Notes: generated by a model not told the origin, from the letters alone. DNA of 64,000 bases from Paractinoplanes lichenicola (GCF_016785085.1 NZ_JAENHO010000002.1:682001-746000); one strand, 5' to 3'. Numbered from the stretch's first letter, positions 7,935 through 16,532 are shown. Translations and numbers: made by a program.

Positions 7935-8772
7935 GCTCGACCCGGGCGTCATGACTGCCGCCCTGGTCGTCGAAAACGATGGTCCACCTTCCGGTGGCGT
8001 CGCCTGAGTCCCACCGCCACGACCAGGTGAATCGACCCGAGCCGTCCGGCGTCTTGCGATATTCCTGCGGATACCTCCGGCCGTCTGGCTGGATCGCGGT
8101 GATCAGCACCGACCCGGCCGGTGTGAAGCCCGATGCCGTGCCTTGGAAGTGCGTGTTCCGATCGCCGGCCTTGGGAGAGACCTCGACCTCGGGCCGGGCG
8201 GCCGTCGGTGCCGGTTCTTTCCCTTGAATGATGAATTCCGCATACGCCGGCTTGCCGGTCTTCATGTCCTTGAACGTGACCCGCCATTTGCCGTCGGGAT
8301 CACCGCTCTCCCACTTCCAGCTCCACTCCAGATGTCCGGCCGAGTCGGCCGTCATGGAGTGCAGGCCCCGATACCTGCTGCCGTCCGGTTTGGTCGCCGT
8401 AACCTCGACGCCACCGTTCGGCGAGAAGCCTTCTCCGGCGCCGGTGAATGCCGTTGAGTGGGTGCCCGATAACGGATTCACCGTGACCTCGGGTGAGCGG
8501 AAGTAGTAAACGAAAGCATCGATTCCCAGGGTCGCGAAGACGAATGCCCACAACCCGGCGCCCGCGAATCCGAGGACGGCCCCGCCGACCCGCGCGCGTC
8601 GCGATCCATACAGGAGCGGAAGCGCCCCCAGAAGCAGGGCGGCACCGGCGAAGGCCAGAAACTTGCCGCCGCTGTCGGCGGGCAGGCTGATAAATATGCC
8701 GGCCAGAGCCAGCAGGATCCCGATGCCGGTCGACACCGGATGCGCTCGGATCAGATGCAGTATCGATCGCAT
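7921..8772 (-). CDS. Membrane protein with two extracellular Ig-like repeats
   Basis: Unknown function. The 283-residue protein has three hydrophobic helices in the first about 90 residues (about 14-31, 37-54, 61-85). Two tandem about 90-residue domains follow, each with the pattern P.(S/K)G...T.F.G.(G/S)GF.P.G.V.(V/I)TA..PDG.RY, ending in W.W.W.SGD..G.W. They resemble beta-sandwich surface domains that shape an exported polypeptide. It lies 18 nt from the secreted protein upstream (8791-9273), so a two-gene unit is likely. Confidence 0.78.
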   Translation of the reverse strand: MRSILHLIRAHPVSTGIGILLALAGIFISLPADSGGKFLAFAGAALLLGALPLLYGSRRARVGGAVLGFAGAGLWAFVFATLGIDAFVYYFRSPEVTVNPLSGTHSTAFTGAGEGFSPNGGVEVTATKPDGSRYRGLHSMTADSAGHLEWSWKWESGDPDGKWRVTFKDMKTGKPAYAEFIIQGKEPAPTAARPEVEVSPKAGDRNTHFQGTASGFTPAGSVLITAIQPDGRRYPQEYRKTPDGSGRFTWSWRWDSGDATGRWTIVFDDQGGSHDARVELTIR

Positions 8773-8790
8773 TGCCGATCTATTGTCCTT

Positions 8791-9273
8791 TCAGCGCCAG
8801 GCCGTGCACTGATCACGCGTGTACTCGGCATCCGGGTTCATTTCGTAGGTGACGAAGCACCCCCGGACGTAGGACCGGAAGGACCACATCGGAGTCCAGT
8901 GCTGGCCTGCCCGGGGATTGGACCCGAGTTGGGCGGAGTCACCCGACACCTCCAGAACGAAGCCGCAATCGCGCCACGGCGGCATGCAGTCGCCGCCGGT
9001 GACACGCGCCCAGGCGGCGTCGCAAGCCGACGATCGGCGAAGCTCCATCAATGCGCCCTGCAACCATTCATTAGTGCCGCTGTAGTGAAAGGAATCGATG
9101 TTGCCGGCATCGGCGCCGCAGGGCGTCTCTGCCGGGTCGATTCCATTGCAGGCAGAGCCGCGGCATTCGGTGGCGGCTGATGCCGGAGCGGCCGCGGCGA
9201 CGGTGAAAGCGGTGGCGGCGACGGTCAGGGCGAGCGAAAGGTGTAGCGGCTTCTTGAATCGACGAGTCTTCAT
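8791..9273 (-). CDS. Secreted cysteine-rich protein, DUF2690-like
   Basis: The 160-residue protein has a Sec signal peptide (positive MKTRRFKK, hydrophobic core, ASA cleavage site near residue 34). The mature part begins CRGSACNGIDPAETPCGADA, which fits the actinobacterial DUF2690 pattern, and holds eight cysteines that probably form disulfides. The ATG at 9273 follows GGAGG by 6 nt; an upstream in-frame GTG would give an implausible extension. Function unknown; the next gene encodes an extracellular-domain membrane protein. Confidence 0.8.
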   Translation of the reverse strand: MKTRRFKKPLHLSLALTVAATAFTVAAAAPASAATECRGSACNGIDPAETPCGADAGNIDSFHYSGTNEWLQGALMELRRSSACDAAWARVTGGDCMPPWRDCGFVLEVSGDSAQLGSNPRAGQHWTPMWSFRSYVRGCFVTYEMNPDAEYTRDQCTAWR

Positions 9274-9380
9274 CAGTTCCTCCGCTGATCGGGCGACCTG
9301 CGAGCGAAGGCTACTCAGGCCGCCGACGGTCCCGTAGATCAATTGCAAGGCCGGCCTATTGCTGCAATCGGGCGACATGA

Positions 9381-9410
9381 TTGCCTTGATCTTGTATGTC
9401 CCGCTACATT
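9381..9410 (+). promoter_or_regulatory. Predicted leaderless promoter for the XRE-type regulator
   Basis: TTGCCT at 9381-9386 and TACATT at 9405-9410 are spaced 18 bp. Transcription would start about at the GTG of 9418, which has no ribosome binding site. An inverted repeat ATTGCA...TGCAAT with a central GGCCGGCC lies just upstream (about 9342-9368) and could be an operator. Confidence 0.45.
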
Positions 9411-9417
9411 GCCGCCC

Positions 9418-10926
9418 GTGTCGGTCAGAACGGTCAGACGCCGGATCGGTTGGTTACTGAAGGTCAATCGGAAGCTCGGCGCCGACGAGGAGCTTCGGAT
9501 CGCCAAGAACTTCGCACGTGCCTGGCCTGGCGGTGGCCATACGCCGGACGCCCCGACCGTGTCGCGCTGGGAGAGTGGTAAGACGGCCATCTCGACAGCG
9601 ACGGTGAATCGGTACGAAGGTCTCCTCGGGCTGGAGCTCGGATGCCTGACGGCTCTCAAACACGCGATCGAGCGAGCTGCCGGCACGGCGAGCGGGCCGG
9701 GCGCCACGGCCGTCGACGATGACAAGCGTTTGCACGAACTACTGGAGCGCTCGGCCGGCAAGGATGAGATGGGCGGCCCAAGTTGGATCGAGCTGTCGGA
9801 TCATGTCCGGGCGGCGCCAGATCTGAGGCTCCACCCGCCGCGCCTCTGGGACGCGGTCAGCGATCGGCTGCTGGGCGAACTGGTGGTTGCGGAGCACTGC
9901 GGTTGGTTGCAACGGCAGGAGGCGCTGAGTCGGTTGCTGGAACACCGGTGGGCCGGTGCATCGGCGATCGGGGCGTGCATCGATCTCGCCGAAGACAGCA
10001 CGCCGGTCGTGATCGAGCCGCTCTCCCTGCTGGATTCCTCGCCTGATCTCGTCGCCGGCCGATACATCCGCCAAGCCGTCGAGTCACCGGCTTCGGATCG
10101 AGCGCTCGTCGGGGCCTTGCTCGCGGCGTCTCGAAAGATCCGGCGCCGCCATTTCACACACGAGGACTCAAGCCGGATCGGCCGGGCTGTCACTAGCCTG
10201 CTGAACGACTCAACCCTCGACGAGGGACTACGACGACTCGCGTCTGAAGTTGAGTCGGAACTCCGGGCCGGCGGGGCGACGCGGGCCGACGCGGCTTCCG
10301 TCTGGGCGACCAGTTCCCGGCCTCGCCGGATCTCGACGCGTGCCTGTGCCCGCGTGTCGCCCGCCGGGCCGAGTACGGACGAGATGCTGACCGAGCTGGT
10401 CGGACAGGCGCTTTACGACCCGAACCCGGACGATCGGATGCTGGCTGCCATGTTCATCGCCGGCACTCCGGTCCGCGCTGCCGTCGCTTCCTGCCTGCTC
10501 GTCGAGATTGAGGAGGACTTGCGGCGACGGCGGCACTGCGACCTAGGCGTCCTGTTGCGGACGATGACGCTGCTGCGGTCGGGAAACCATCGGCCGGTGC
10601 TCCACCGGATCCTGACCGATCCCCACGCCGAGGAGAGCGCTCGGCTGGCCGCAGCCTGGGCCTTGCCGCACTGCGCGGAGGGCCCGGCCGTGACACCGTG
10701 GTCGAAAATCCTCGAAGTGCAGACGCGCCTTGCGCGGCGCCCTTCGATGATCGGCGCCTCGGTTCTGCATGGTGTCGTGTACGGGGCCGGAACCGACGGC
10801 GACGAAGCGACGCTACGACGAGTACGCGCCGACAGCGACTTGCCCACGATCGTCAGGTCGACGGCCCGATGGCTGCTGACCGCGCGGCTTCCCGTCCGAT
10901 CGCTGCGGCACAGTGGTCATCTCTGA
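9418..10926 (+). CDS. XRE-type helix-turn-helix regulator with long helical C-terminal domain
   Basis: The 502-residue protein starts with an XRE-like helix-turn-helix at about residues 1-75 (LGADEELRIAKNFARAW, then TVSRWESGKTAIS). The remaining about 420 residues are mainly helical, with repeating segments of about 40 residues resembling degenerate HEAT/TPR-like units (LDEGLRRLASEVESEL, ESARLAAAWALPHCAEG). Related actinobacterial proteins appear next to diverse accessory genes, but the ligand is unknown. GTG 9418 is the start that keeps the HTH intact and fits a leaderless transcript; an in-frame start at 9343 would add a non-conserved extension. Confidence 0.75.
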   Translation: MSVRTVRRRIGWLLKVNRKLGADEELRIAKNFARAWPGGGHTPDAPTVSRWESGKTAISTATVNRYEGLLGLELGCLTALKHAIERAAGTASGPGATAVDDDKRLHELLERSAGKDEMGGPSWIELSDHVRAAPDLRLHPPRLWDAVSDRLLGELVVAEHCGWLQRQEALSRLLEHRWAGASAIGACIDLAEDSTPVVIEPLSLLDSSPDLVAGRYIRQAVESPASDRALVGALLAASRKIRRRHFTHEDSSRIGRAVTSLLNDSTLDEGLRRLASEVESELRAGGATRADAASVWATSSRPRRISTRACARVSPAGPSTDEMLTELVGQALYDPNPDDRMLAAMFIAGTPVRAAVASCLLVEIEEDLRRRRHCDLGVLLRTMTLLRSGNHRPVLHRILTDPHAEESARLAAAWALPHCAEGPAVTPWSKILEVQTRLARRPSMIGASVLHGVVYGAGTDGDEATLRRVRADSDLPTIVRSTARWLLTARLPVRSLRHSGHL

Positions 10927-10951
10927 GGGCCGGAGAACTCGGGGCGAGGTG

Positions 10952-12529
10952 TCAGCGTTTGGTGCAGACCGGGGCCGAGCGGTCGATGTTGTTGGTGGCG
11001 TAGGCGATCGCGATTGTGAAGCAGTAGTTCGACGACTCGTTGAGGCCGTAGACCACGTAGTCGGTGCTGCCCGCGGGCAACTGCTGGAACGGCTTCTGCG
11101 GCTGCCCGGCGCGGCCGCCCGAGACCAGGATCGGGCCTTCCGAATTGCGGGGGTATGTCCACTGCAGCAGGACGCTGTCGCGGTTGTCGCGGAGTTTGAC
11201 GCCGGTGGGGGCGCCGGGGTCGGCGGTCGGCGGGCGGCTGGTGGCCGCGGTCGAGGGCGGTGGCGGAGCCGCGGAGGAGGCGGCGGGCGGTGTAGTCGCG
11301 GTGGCCGCCGGGCCCTCGGCTCCGTCGGCGTCGGGGAGGGTGAGGGCCACGACGGCGACCGCGGCGGCCACGCCCGCGACGAGCACGGCGGCGAGCACGA
11401 AGGGCTGGCGCCGGCGTGGGCCGGGGGCGGGCTCCGTGCGTACGGGAAGGCGCCTTTCGGTGTTCGGGGGCAGCGTGTACGTCGAGGCGGGGGCCGAGCC
11501 GACCGGCTGGGGACGGCCGTCGGGGCCGTAGTCGGGGGCGCGGCGGCCGGGCATCGGCGGGGGAGTGTCGGCGCGGGCGTGGCGGCCCTGCAGGTCACCG
11601 GGCTCCTGGTGCACGTCGGCCAGATAGAGCGGCTGCTGATAGACCGTGCCGTTGGGATCGGTCGGGCGGTTGTCGGCCGGCGGCTGGGCGGGGTCGTCGG
11701 GCGGGAACTCCTCGGGGTCGGGCACGGTGGGGCGCCGCGGGAAGGGCACTGTCCGCACGCCGGGGGCGCCGACCGTGGTCACGCCGGGGCCGTCGGACTG
11801 CTCGACCCGCCCGCAGACGTGCTTGCCCGACGCGGAGCCCGCCACCAGCGCGGCCACCTGGCGTACGAGGGGGTGGTCGAAGGGCAGATAGCGGGCGCAC
11901 AGCTCCTGCGCCTTGGCCAGATGCTCGCGGGCCTGCTCGTCGCGGCCGCACTCGCGCTCCATCGCGCCGAGGCGGGCCAGCATCTTGATGCCGGCCGGGG
12001 ACGCGTCGCCGTAGCGCTTGCTGTGCCGCCGCCAGGCCGCCGTGAGCCGGGAGCGGGCGGCCGTGCAGTGACCCGCCGCGTGCTCGGCCGTGGCCAGGTC
12101 GGCCTCGGCCGCCAGCACCCGTGGGGAGTCGGCGCCCTCGAGCTCGGTCAGGTCGCCCACGAGCTGGCGATAGACCTGGGCGGCCCGGCCGAAGTGGCCG
12201 ACCCGCTGCAGGACGGCCGCGTGCGTGGCGGCGGCGCCGATCGTGCGGTCGTGCTGGGGGCCGTGCAGGCGTTCCTCGGCGGCGTGGGCATAGCCGGCCC
12301 AGAGCCGGGCGCCGTGGGCGTCGCCGAGGGCGATCAGGATGCGTGCGTGCAGGGCCGCGGCCAGCGCGAGGTCGGCGTCGGCCTGCCGGGGGTCGGTGGC
12401 GGCGGCCGGGTCGAGCACGTTGTCCAGCACGCGCCGGGCCCCCGCGAGGTCGCCGGCAGACGACAACGTCTGGGCGCGCGCGGTGAGTTCGGCGAGCGGT
12501 GGAGGGGCCACGTGTCCCATAGTGCTCAT
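10952..12529 (-). CDS. TPR-containing single-pass membrane protein with C-terminal FN3-like domain
   Basis: The 525-residue protein has cytosolic TPR-like helices at about residues 10-215 (LGALERECGRDEQAREHL type repeats) and a Pro-rich linker 250-375. One transmembrane helix follows at about 379-402 (FVLAAVLVAGVAAAVAVVAL), then a Ser/Thr/Pro-rich spacer and a fibronectin type III-like domain at about 437-520 (GVKLRDNRDSVLLQWTYP, YGLNESSNYCFTIAIAY). It looks like a cytosol-to-surface signalling or scaffold protein. The substrate is unknown. It is divergent from the gene at 12597, with 67 nt between. Confidence 0.8.
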   Translation of the reverse strand: MSTMGHVAPPPLAELTARAQTLSSAGDLAGARRVLDNVLDPAAATDPRQADADLALAAALHARILIALGDAHGARLWAGYAHAAEERLHGPQHDRTIGAAATHAAVLQRVGHFGRAAQVYRQLVGDLTELEGADSPRVLAAEADLATAEHAAGHCTAARSRLTAAWRRHSKRYGDASPAGIKMLARLGAMERECGRDEQAREHLAKAQELCARYLPFDHPLVRQVAALVAGSASGKHVCGRVEQSDGPGVTTVGAPGVRTVPFPRRPTVPDPEEFPPDDPAQPPADNRPTDPNGTVYQQPLYLADVHQEPGDLQGRHARADTPPPMPGRRAPDYGPDGRPQPVGSAPASTYTLPPNTERRLPVRTEPAPGPRRRQPFVLAAVLVAGVAAAVAVVALTLPDADGAEGPAATATTPPAASSAAPPPPSTAATSRPPTADPGAPTGVKLRDNRDSVLLQWTYPRNSEGPILVSGGRAGQPQKPFQQLPAGSTDYVVYGLNESSNYCFTIAIAYATNNIDRSAPVCTKR

Positions 12530-12596
12530 GTGACCACTGTAGGTACAAGTGCAAGGTTGCGATCACTTCGCTGGTCGGACACTGTAGAACTCGCAT

Positions 12597-13478
12597 ATGT
12601 CCTACGACGCGATCACCCAGATCAAGCAGGAACTCCTGGTCCGCTATCTCGAGGCCTGGGCTCCGGCCGCCCTGCACCGTGCCCGGCGTGTGATTTACGT
12701 CCATGCCTCCGCGGGCGCGACGGCCGAGGCGGCGATGCGGGTTCTGGCCGAGCAGTCCGACCTCGTACGGGGTCGCGAGCTCACGATGCTGGCCATCGGC
12801 GACGAGCTGGGGGAGGCCGGCGCGCGGCTGTCGGCGATCGCCGAGCAGTCGGGCGCGGGGGCCGGGCTGGCCGTGCACACAATTCCCGGTGGAACGGACA
12901 AAACGCTGCCCGTGGGCCTCAAGGCGATCGGGGCCCAACGCGTACCCCTGCTGGGGTTCCTGGACGCGGGTGACGCTCCCGCGCCCGCCACCGTGGCCGC
13001 GCTGACCGCGGGCAAGCCGGCCGAGATGCTGCTGGTTCTGCCGCCTGAGACCAAAACCGATCCCTACCGTACGGGGTGGCCCCTGTTCACCCAGGTCGAG
13101 CTGGCCGTCTCGGACGAACCGGGTGAGCTGCTGGTCTTCGGCGCGACGGCCGGGAAGAGCCTCGAGGGCTTCAAGGAGGCCCTGTGGTCGGTCGACGAGT
13201 TCGCCGGCGTCCGCTATCGCGACCCGGGTGACCCGGACCGGCACCTGATCGACATCTCGCTGACCCCGCACCCCGGGCCGCTCCGCCGCGAGATGCTGGC
13301 CTATTTGGAGCGTACGGGATCTCGTACGGTGACCGAATTGCGGACCTTTGCCCTGACCGAGACGGTGTATCGAGCCGCCGACGCCACACGGGTGCTGCAC
13401 ACGCTGGTCGACGCGGGGACTGTCACCCGCGAGCCGTCACACGGGCGGCTCGGCGGGGACGTCGTCATCTCTTATTAG
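12597..13478 (+). CDS. TcmP-like protein (three-Cys-motif partner family), tentative
   Basis: The 293-residue soluble protein opens with ITQIKQELLVRYLEAWAPAALHRARRVIYVHASAGA, similar in layout to three-Cys-motif partner (TcmP) proteins, which start with a helical KxELLxxYLxAW segment before a Rossmann-like strand. The expected acidic-Gly motif after the first strand is degenerate (VHASAG), so catalysis is doubtful. The C-terminus (YLERTGSRTVTELRTFALTETVYRAADATRVLHTLVDAG) looks like a winged helix. No three-Cys partner gene is nearby. TAGAAC 6 nt before the ATG and the lack of a ribosome binding site suggest leaderless expression. Confidence 0.55.
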   Translation: MSYDAITQIKQELLVRYLEAWAPAALHRARRVIYVHASAGATAEAAMRVLAEQSDLVRGRELTMLAIGDELGEAGARLSAIAEQSGAGAGLAVHTIPGGTDKTLPVGLKAIGAQRVPLLGFLDAGDAPAPATVAALTAGKPAEMLLVLPPETKTDPYRTGWPLFTQVELAVSDEPGELLVFGATAGKSLEGFKEALWSVDEFAGVRYRDPGDPDRHLIDISLTPHPGPLRREMLAYLERTGSRTVTELRTFALTETVYRAADATRVLHTLVDAGTVTREPSHGRLGGDVVISY

Positions 13479-13487
13479 GAACGGCCA

Positions 13488-13667
13488 TTAGGAGCGGCTC
13501 TTGTCCTGCTTCCAGCTGAACGGGCCGGGCAGGTCGACGCGGTGCGCCTTGGCGCGTGAGTTCCAGGACCAGCGGCCGATCTTGAGACTCCACGAGGAAT
13601 AGCCGTTCTCGGTGAAGTTCAGGATCAACGGGCCGATCTTCTTACGCTTGCGGAAAACGAGGCCCAT
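13488..13667 (-). CDS. Small DUF4236 protein
   Basis: Fifty-nine residues, MGLVFRKRKKIGPLILNFTENGYSSW..., ending PGPFSWKQDKSRS. The start MGL.FRK..K.GP...N...NG.S is the hallmark of DUF4236. The N-terminus is strongly basic and the rest short beta-rich; function is unknown. GGAGGG sits 9 nt before the ATG at 13667. It converges on the TcmP-like gene with 9 nt between stops. Confidence 0.85.
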   Translation of the reverse strand: MGLVFRKRKKIGPLILNFTENGYSSWSLKIGRWSWNSRAKAHRVDLPGPFSWKQDKSRS

Positions 13668-13731
13668 CGGTACGTCCCTCCAAGGTTTGTCGGATGGGCG
13701 TTCGATTCCCCATCGCGTAAATCGGCAAACG

Positions 13732-14187
13732 TCAGCGCGGTTGCCACGCGTCGGGGCGGGTAGTCAGCTTGCGGACGTGCGCCGGCATGCGGCCGCTGAT
13801 CAGCTCGGCCAGGTTGACCTCGTCGACCACCTCGCGCACCGCGGCCCGCACGGCGACCCAGAGATTGGGCAGGTTTTCCGCGGCGCCGGTGTAGCGAGTC
13901 TCCTCCGGACGGAGGCCGCGCACCCCGGCCAGCGGCCCGTCGACCGCGCGCAGGATCTGACCGATCGTCACGTCGCGGGGCGACTGTGACAATGTGTAGC
14001 CACCCTCGGCGCCACGCTGGGCTCGCACGACGCCGGCGCGGCGCAGGTCGGCCAGCACCGCCTCGAGGAACTTGCGGGGCATTTCCTGATCCTGGGCGAT
14101 GGCTTGGGCGGACATCAATGCCGGGTAAGCCCTAGCCAAGCTCAGGGCGGCCCGGACCGCGTAGTCGCCGCGCGCGGAGATCTGCAC
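13732..14187 (-). CDS. Rrf2-family transcriptional regulator lacking Fe-S cysteines
   Basis: The 151-residue DNA-binding protein matches the Rrf2/IscR family: VQISARGDYAVRAALSLA, the wing helix SAQAIAQDQEMPRKFLEAVLADLRRAGVVRAQRGAEGGYTL and the dimerisation helix. IscR and NsrR hold an Fe-S cluster with three cysteines after the wing; this protein has no cysteine at all, so it probably senses a small molecule or uses another mechanism, as in CymR-like members. GTG 14187 is chosen because it gives the conserved VQISARGDYA start and AAGGGG lies upstream. The target is unknown. Confidence 0.88.
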   Translation of the reverse strand: MQISARGDYAVRAALSLARAYPALMSAQAIAQDQEMPRKFLEAVLADLRRAGVVRAQRGAEGGYTLSQSPRDVTIGQILRAVDGPLAGVRGLRPEETRYTGAAENLPNLWVAVRAAVREVVDEVNLAELISGRMPAHVRKLTTRPDAWQPR

Positions 14188-14252
14188 GCATCCATCATGC
14201 CCCTTCGGCGCCACCGACTCGCACATACCCCACGGTTTTATGGGAATTACGC

Positions 14253-15101
14253 TCAGTCAGATGATCGTCGCTGTGCGGGAATGACGCCGCGGGGCTCGGC
14301 CGAGGCCTCCGCGCGGAACTGGCCGGGGCTCATGCCGACCTCGCGATGGAAGAAGCGGCCGAAGTTGGTCGGCTCGGGAAAACCCAGGTGACGGCCGACC
14401 TCGGCGACCGACAGGGGCGTGCACGCGAGCAGGCGGCGGGCCTCCAGCGAGACCCGGTCGTCGACAACCTGCTTGGCCGTGCGGCCCGTGACGGAAAGAC
14501 AAGCCCGGGTGAGCGTACGCACGGAGCACCCGAGCTCCTCCGCGTAATCCTCGACGCGGCGGCTGTGCGGGTGGCCGGCCTCGAGCAGGCCCCGGAACCG
14601 GGAGTAGGTGCGGCTCTCGGGGCCGGGCGGCGCGTCCGAGCTGAGCAGGGCCAGCCGCAACAGCAGCACGTGCAGCTGGTGACGCAGCAGGTCGGCGGCG
14701 ATCGAGCTCGGCGCGTGCCGCTCGTGATCGACCGCGAGCTGGGTGAACTCGCTGATCACCGCGTCCTCGTCCTCGCCGCGCAGCTGCCAGCGGTTCTGCG
14801 GCGGAACGTCGTCCTTCAGGAGCGCGGGCTCGAACGTGACCACGGCGGCGATCAGCCCGTTGCGCCCGACGCGCAGGGCCTGGCCGGGGCGGATCCAGAG
14901 CAGGGTGCCGGGCCGGCACGCGTGCCCGAAGAAGTCGACCTCGACCGTGCCGTGCCCGGCCGTGGCCAGCACCAGCACGTGATACGGCAGGCGGACCGGC
15001 GGCTGGGCGGAAGTGGCGTCCAGCGCGCAGGTGCCGACGCCCGCCCACCCGGGCGGCCGGAACGTGATCGCGGTCTGCTGCCGCGCTGCTGTGCTGGACA
15101 T
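14253..15101 (-). CDS. AraC-family transcriptional regulator
   Basis: The 282-residue protein has an N-terminal cupin-like ligand domain (PYHVLVLATAGHGTVEVDFFGHAC, RPGTLLWIRPGQALRV) and a C-terminal double helix-turn-helix (VEDYAEELGCSVRTLTRACLSVTGRTAKQVVDDRVSLEARRLLA, then LGFPEPTNFGRFFHREVGMSPGQFRAE). Such regulators activate genes when a ligand binds the cupin. The ATG at 15101 is preferred; an upstream TTG at 15146 would add residues outside the family alignment. No divergent target is obvious. Confidence 0.88.
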   Translation of the reverse strand: MSSTAARQQTAITFRPPGWAGVGTCALDATSAQPPVRLPYHVLVLATAGHGTVEVDFFGHACRPGTLLWIRPGQALRVGRNGLIAAVVTFEPALLKDDVPPQNRWQLRGEDEDAVISEFTQLAVDHERHAPSSIAADLLRHQLHVLLLRLALLSSDAPPGPESRTYSRFRGLLEAGHPHSRRVEDYAEELGCSVRTLTRACLSVTGRTAKQVVDDRVSLEARRLLACTPLSVAEVGRHLGFPEPTNFGRFFHREVGMSPGQFRAEASAEPRGVIPAQRRSSD

Positions 15102-15242
15102 CGCGCCACGACGGTAACCGGCGTTGACCAGCGATGCACGAGGCAAAACGCGTCCGGGCCCCGGCTGTCGTCTTTACGCCTCATCGGACGCCATTTCTGC
15201 GCCGAATGTCTGGTTATTTATATATCGGGCGGTTTATGCAAA

Positions 15243-15283
15243 AGGCGACCCGTACGGACCGGCAGTGTCCGTACGGGTCGCCT
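15243..15283 (-). terminator. Rho-independent terminator of ssgB
   Basis: A perfect 17-bp stem (15243-15259 with 15267-15283) surrounds a 7-nt loop, 16 nt past the ssgB stop. On the minus strand it ends in GCCTTTTGC, a short T tract. It is one of the strongest hairpins seen by eye in the window. Confidence 0.85.
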
Positions 15284-15298
15284 GTCGCATTTCCCGCG

Positions 15299-15730
15299 CT
15301 ATCGGCCCGCCAGCAACCGATTCACCGCCGCGTCGACGTCCAGATGTTCGGATTCTCGGCCGCGCGGCACCACCACATAGGTGCGACGGAGGAATCGGAC
15401 AAGGACGCTGCGAGGCACCTCGAACAGTGCGTTGCCGTCAGGCGACGACAACGCGAGGGCCACGAAGTCGCCCCGCGGCGTGGCCCACGGCCACACCCGG
15501 ACGTCCCCGATACCCGCAGGCTCATCGAGCCCGGTCACGAGCAGTTCCCGCGCAAAGGACCAGCTCACGGCTTCCCCACCGGCTGATTCTGCGTGGAACA
15601 ACACGTGGACCGCATAAGGGTCGGCTGGGTCGTAGCGCAGACTGGCGCGCACGGGCAGAGCCGTGGCGTCAGGCGCTACGAGCCGCAGCGAGGTCTCGAC
15701 CTCGACGGTCGTTGGACGAATGGTACTCAT
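15299..15730 (-). CDS. ssgB: SsgB-like sporulation/cell-division regulator (SsgA family)
   Basis: SsgA-like proteins are restricted to morphologically complex actinobacteria; SsgB recruits FtsZ to septum sites. The 143-residue protein has the conserved segments LPVRASLRYDPADPYAVHVLFH, W.FARELL..GL, GIGDVRVWPW, VALALSSPDGNALFEVPRSVLVRFLRRTY and HLDVDAAVNRLLA. Length and alignment fit SsgB, the most conserved member, better than SsgA. It is monocistronic with a strong terminator. The 277-nt upstream region shared with the divergent gene at 16008 is unusually AT-rich around 15845-15905. Confidence 0.9.
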   Translation of the reverse strand: MSTIRPTTVEVETSLRLVAPDATALPVRASLRYDPADPYAVHVLFHAESAGGEAVSWSFARELLVTGLDEPAGIGDVRVWPWATPRGDFVALALSSPDGNALFEVPRSVLVRFLRRTYVVVPRGRESEHLDVDAAVNRLLAGR

Positions 15731-16007
15731 GGACGAACTCCCCCCGGCACCGCTGCGAGGCTGGTGAACCCCGCGTTTCCCATACTCAGGTGATCCCTGT
15801 CGTTACGCTCCGCCATACGCTGATCTCACCCAGTAGTGGGAAGACGGTTCCGAAAACCCTTTCGCACAAGACAAAAAGCGATATCTTGTACTGTTCTGCC
15901 CCAAGTACTCGGTTCCGCCCGGCGTCGGGTGGTCCAGCAGTTGACTTACTCCGGTAACGTCCATTTCTCCCGGGTGGTGACGGGGCTCCGGAACACTGGG
16001 GGATGAA
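15731..16007. promoter_or_regulatory. Divergent promoter region, ssgB / PGPGW membrane protein
   Basis: No coding signal. The stretch 15845-15905 is AT-rich against the surrounding sequence (CACAAGACAAAAAGCGATAT and following), as expected for promoters. TTGACT at 15943-15948 is a possible -35 box for the rightward gene, and GGGGGATGAA precedes its ATG at 16008. Exact boxes are uncertain. Confidence 0.4.
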
Positions 16008-16409
16008 ATGACTACGAAACCCGACCAAGACCGGGCCCCGACGGGTGTGCTGGAGAAGATCCGAGCCAACCCCACCGGACGGCTCGCCCTGAAAATCTCC
16101 GTCGCAGTCCTCGGCGCCATCGTCGTCGCCGTCGGCATCGTGGCGATCCCGCTCCCCGGCCCCGGCTGGGCCATCGTGATCGCCGGCCTCGCGATCTGGG
16201 CCATCGAATTCGCGTGGGCCAAACACCTGCTCGAGTTCACGAAAAAACACGTGCTCGCGTGGACGCACTGGATCGGCCGCCAGTCATGGCCCGTGAAAGG
16301 CCTCGTCGGCCTGGCCACGTTCCTGTTCGTGAGCGCGGTCGTCTACACCACGTTCCGCCTGAGCTTCGGCATCGACCTGATCGAAAAAGGACGCGACTGG
16401 CTGTCCTGA
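16008..16409 (+). CDS. TIGR02611-type PGPGW transmembrane protein
   Basis: The 133-residue membrane protein carries the signature PLPGPGWAIVIAGLAIWAIEFAW with two adjacent helices (about 27-46 and 49-65) and a third helix at about 102-118. Function is unknown; the family is common in actinobacteria as a single-copy gene. It starts at the second ATG (16008), since an ATG six bases earlier hits a stop after one codon. A hairpin overlaps its stop codon and tRNA-Val follows 51 nt downstream. Confidence 0.85.
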   Translation: MTTKPDQDRAPTGVLEKIRANPTGRLALKISVAVLGAIVVAVGIVAIPLPGPGWAIVIAGLAIWAIEFAWAKHLLEFTKKHVLAWTHWIGRQSWPVKGLVGLATFLFVSAVVYTTFRLSFGIDLIEKGRDWLS

Positions 16410-16434
16410 CCCCCTGTTCGCCGCCCGGGGGTCA
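16407..16434 (+). terminator. Probable terminator after the PGPGW gene
   Basis: Stem TGACCCCC / GGGGGTCA (8 bp) with a 12-nt loop, beginning inside the stop codon. There is no T tract, so efficiency is uncertain. Confidence 0.5.
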
Positions 16435-16460
16435 CATCTAGTACAGTCATGACGCGTTGA

Positions 16461-16532
16461 GGGCGATTAGCTCAGCGGGAGAGCGCTCCGTTCACACCGG
16501 AGAGGTCACTGGTTCGATCCCAGTATCGCCCA
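16461..16532 (+). tRNA. tRNA-Val (anticodon CAC)
   Basis: A 72-nt cloverleaf: acceptor GGGCGAT/ATCGCCC, D arm GCTC-AGCGGGA-GAGC, anticodon stem CTCCG/CGGAG with loop TTCACAC, T arm ACTGG-TTCGATC-CCAGT, discriminator A. CCA is not encoded. TACAGT at 16442-16447 could be its -10 box. Confidence 0.97.

Noticed and set aside
12121..12486. Arg-rich plus-strand frame in the TPR gene
   Set aside because: Antisense to the TPR coding region with extreme Arg/Gly content; no support.
10913..12973. 686-codon open frame antisense to the TPR/FN3 gene
   Set aside because: Its translation is Gly/Arg/Ala-rich without family pattern. It mirrors the real gene on the minus strand and continues into the next; high GC opens such frames.
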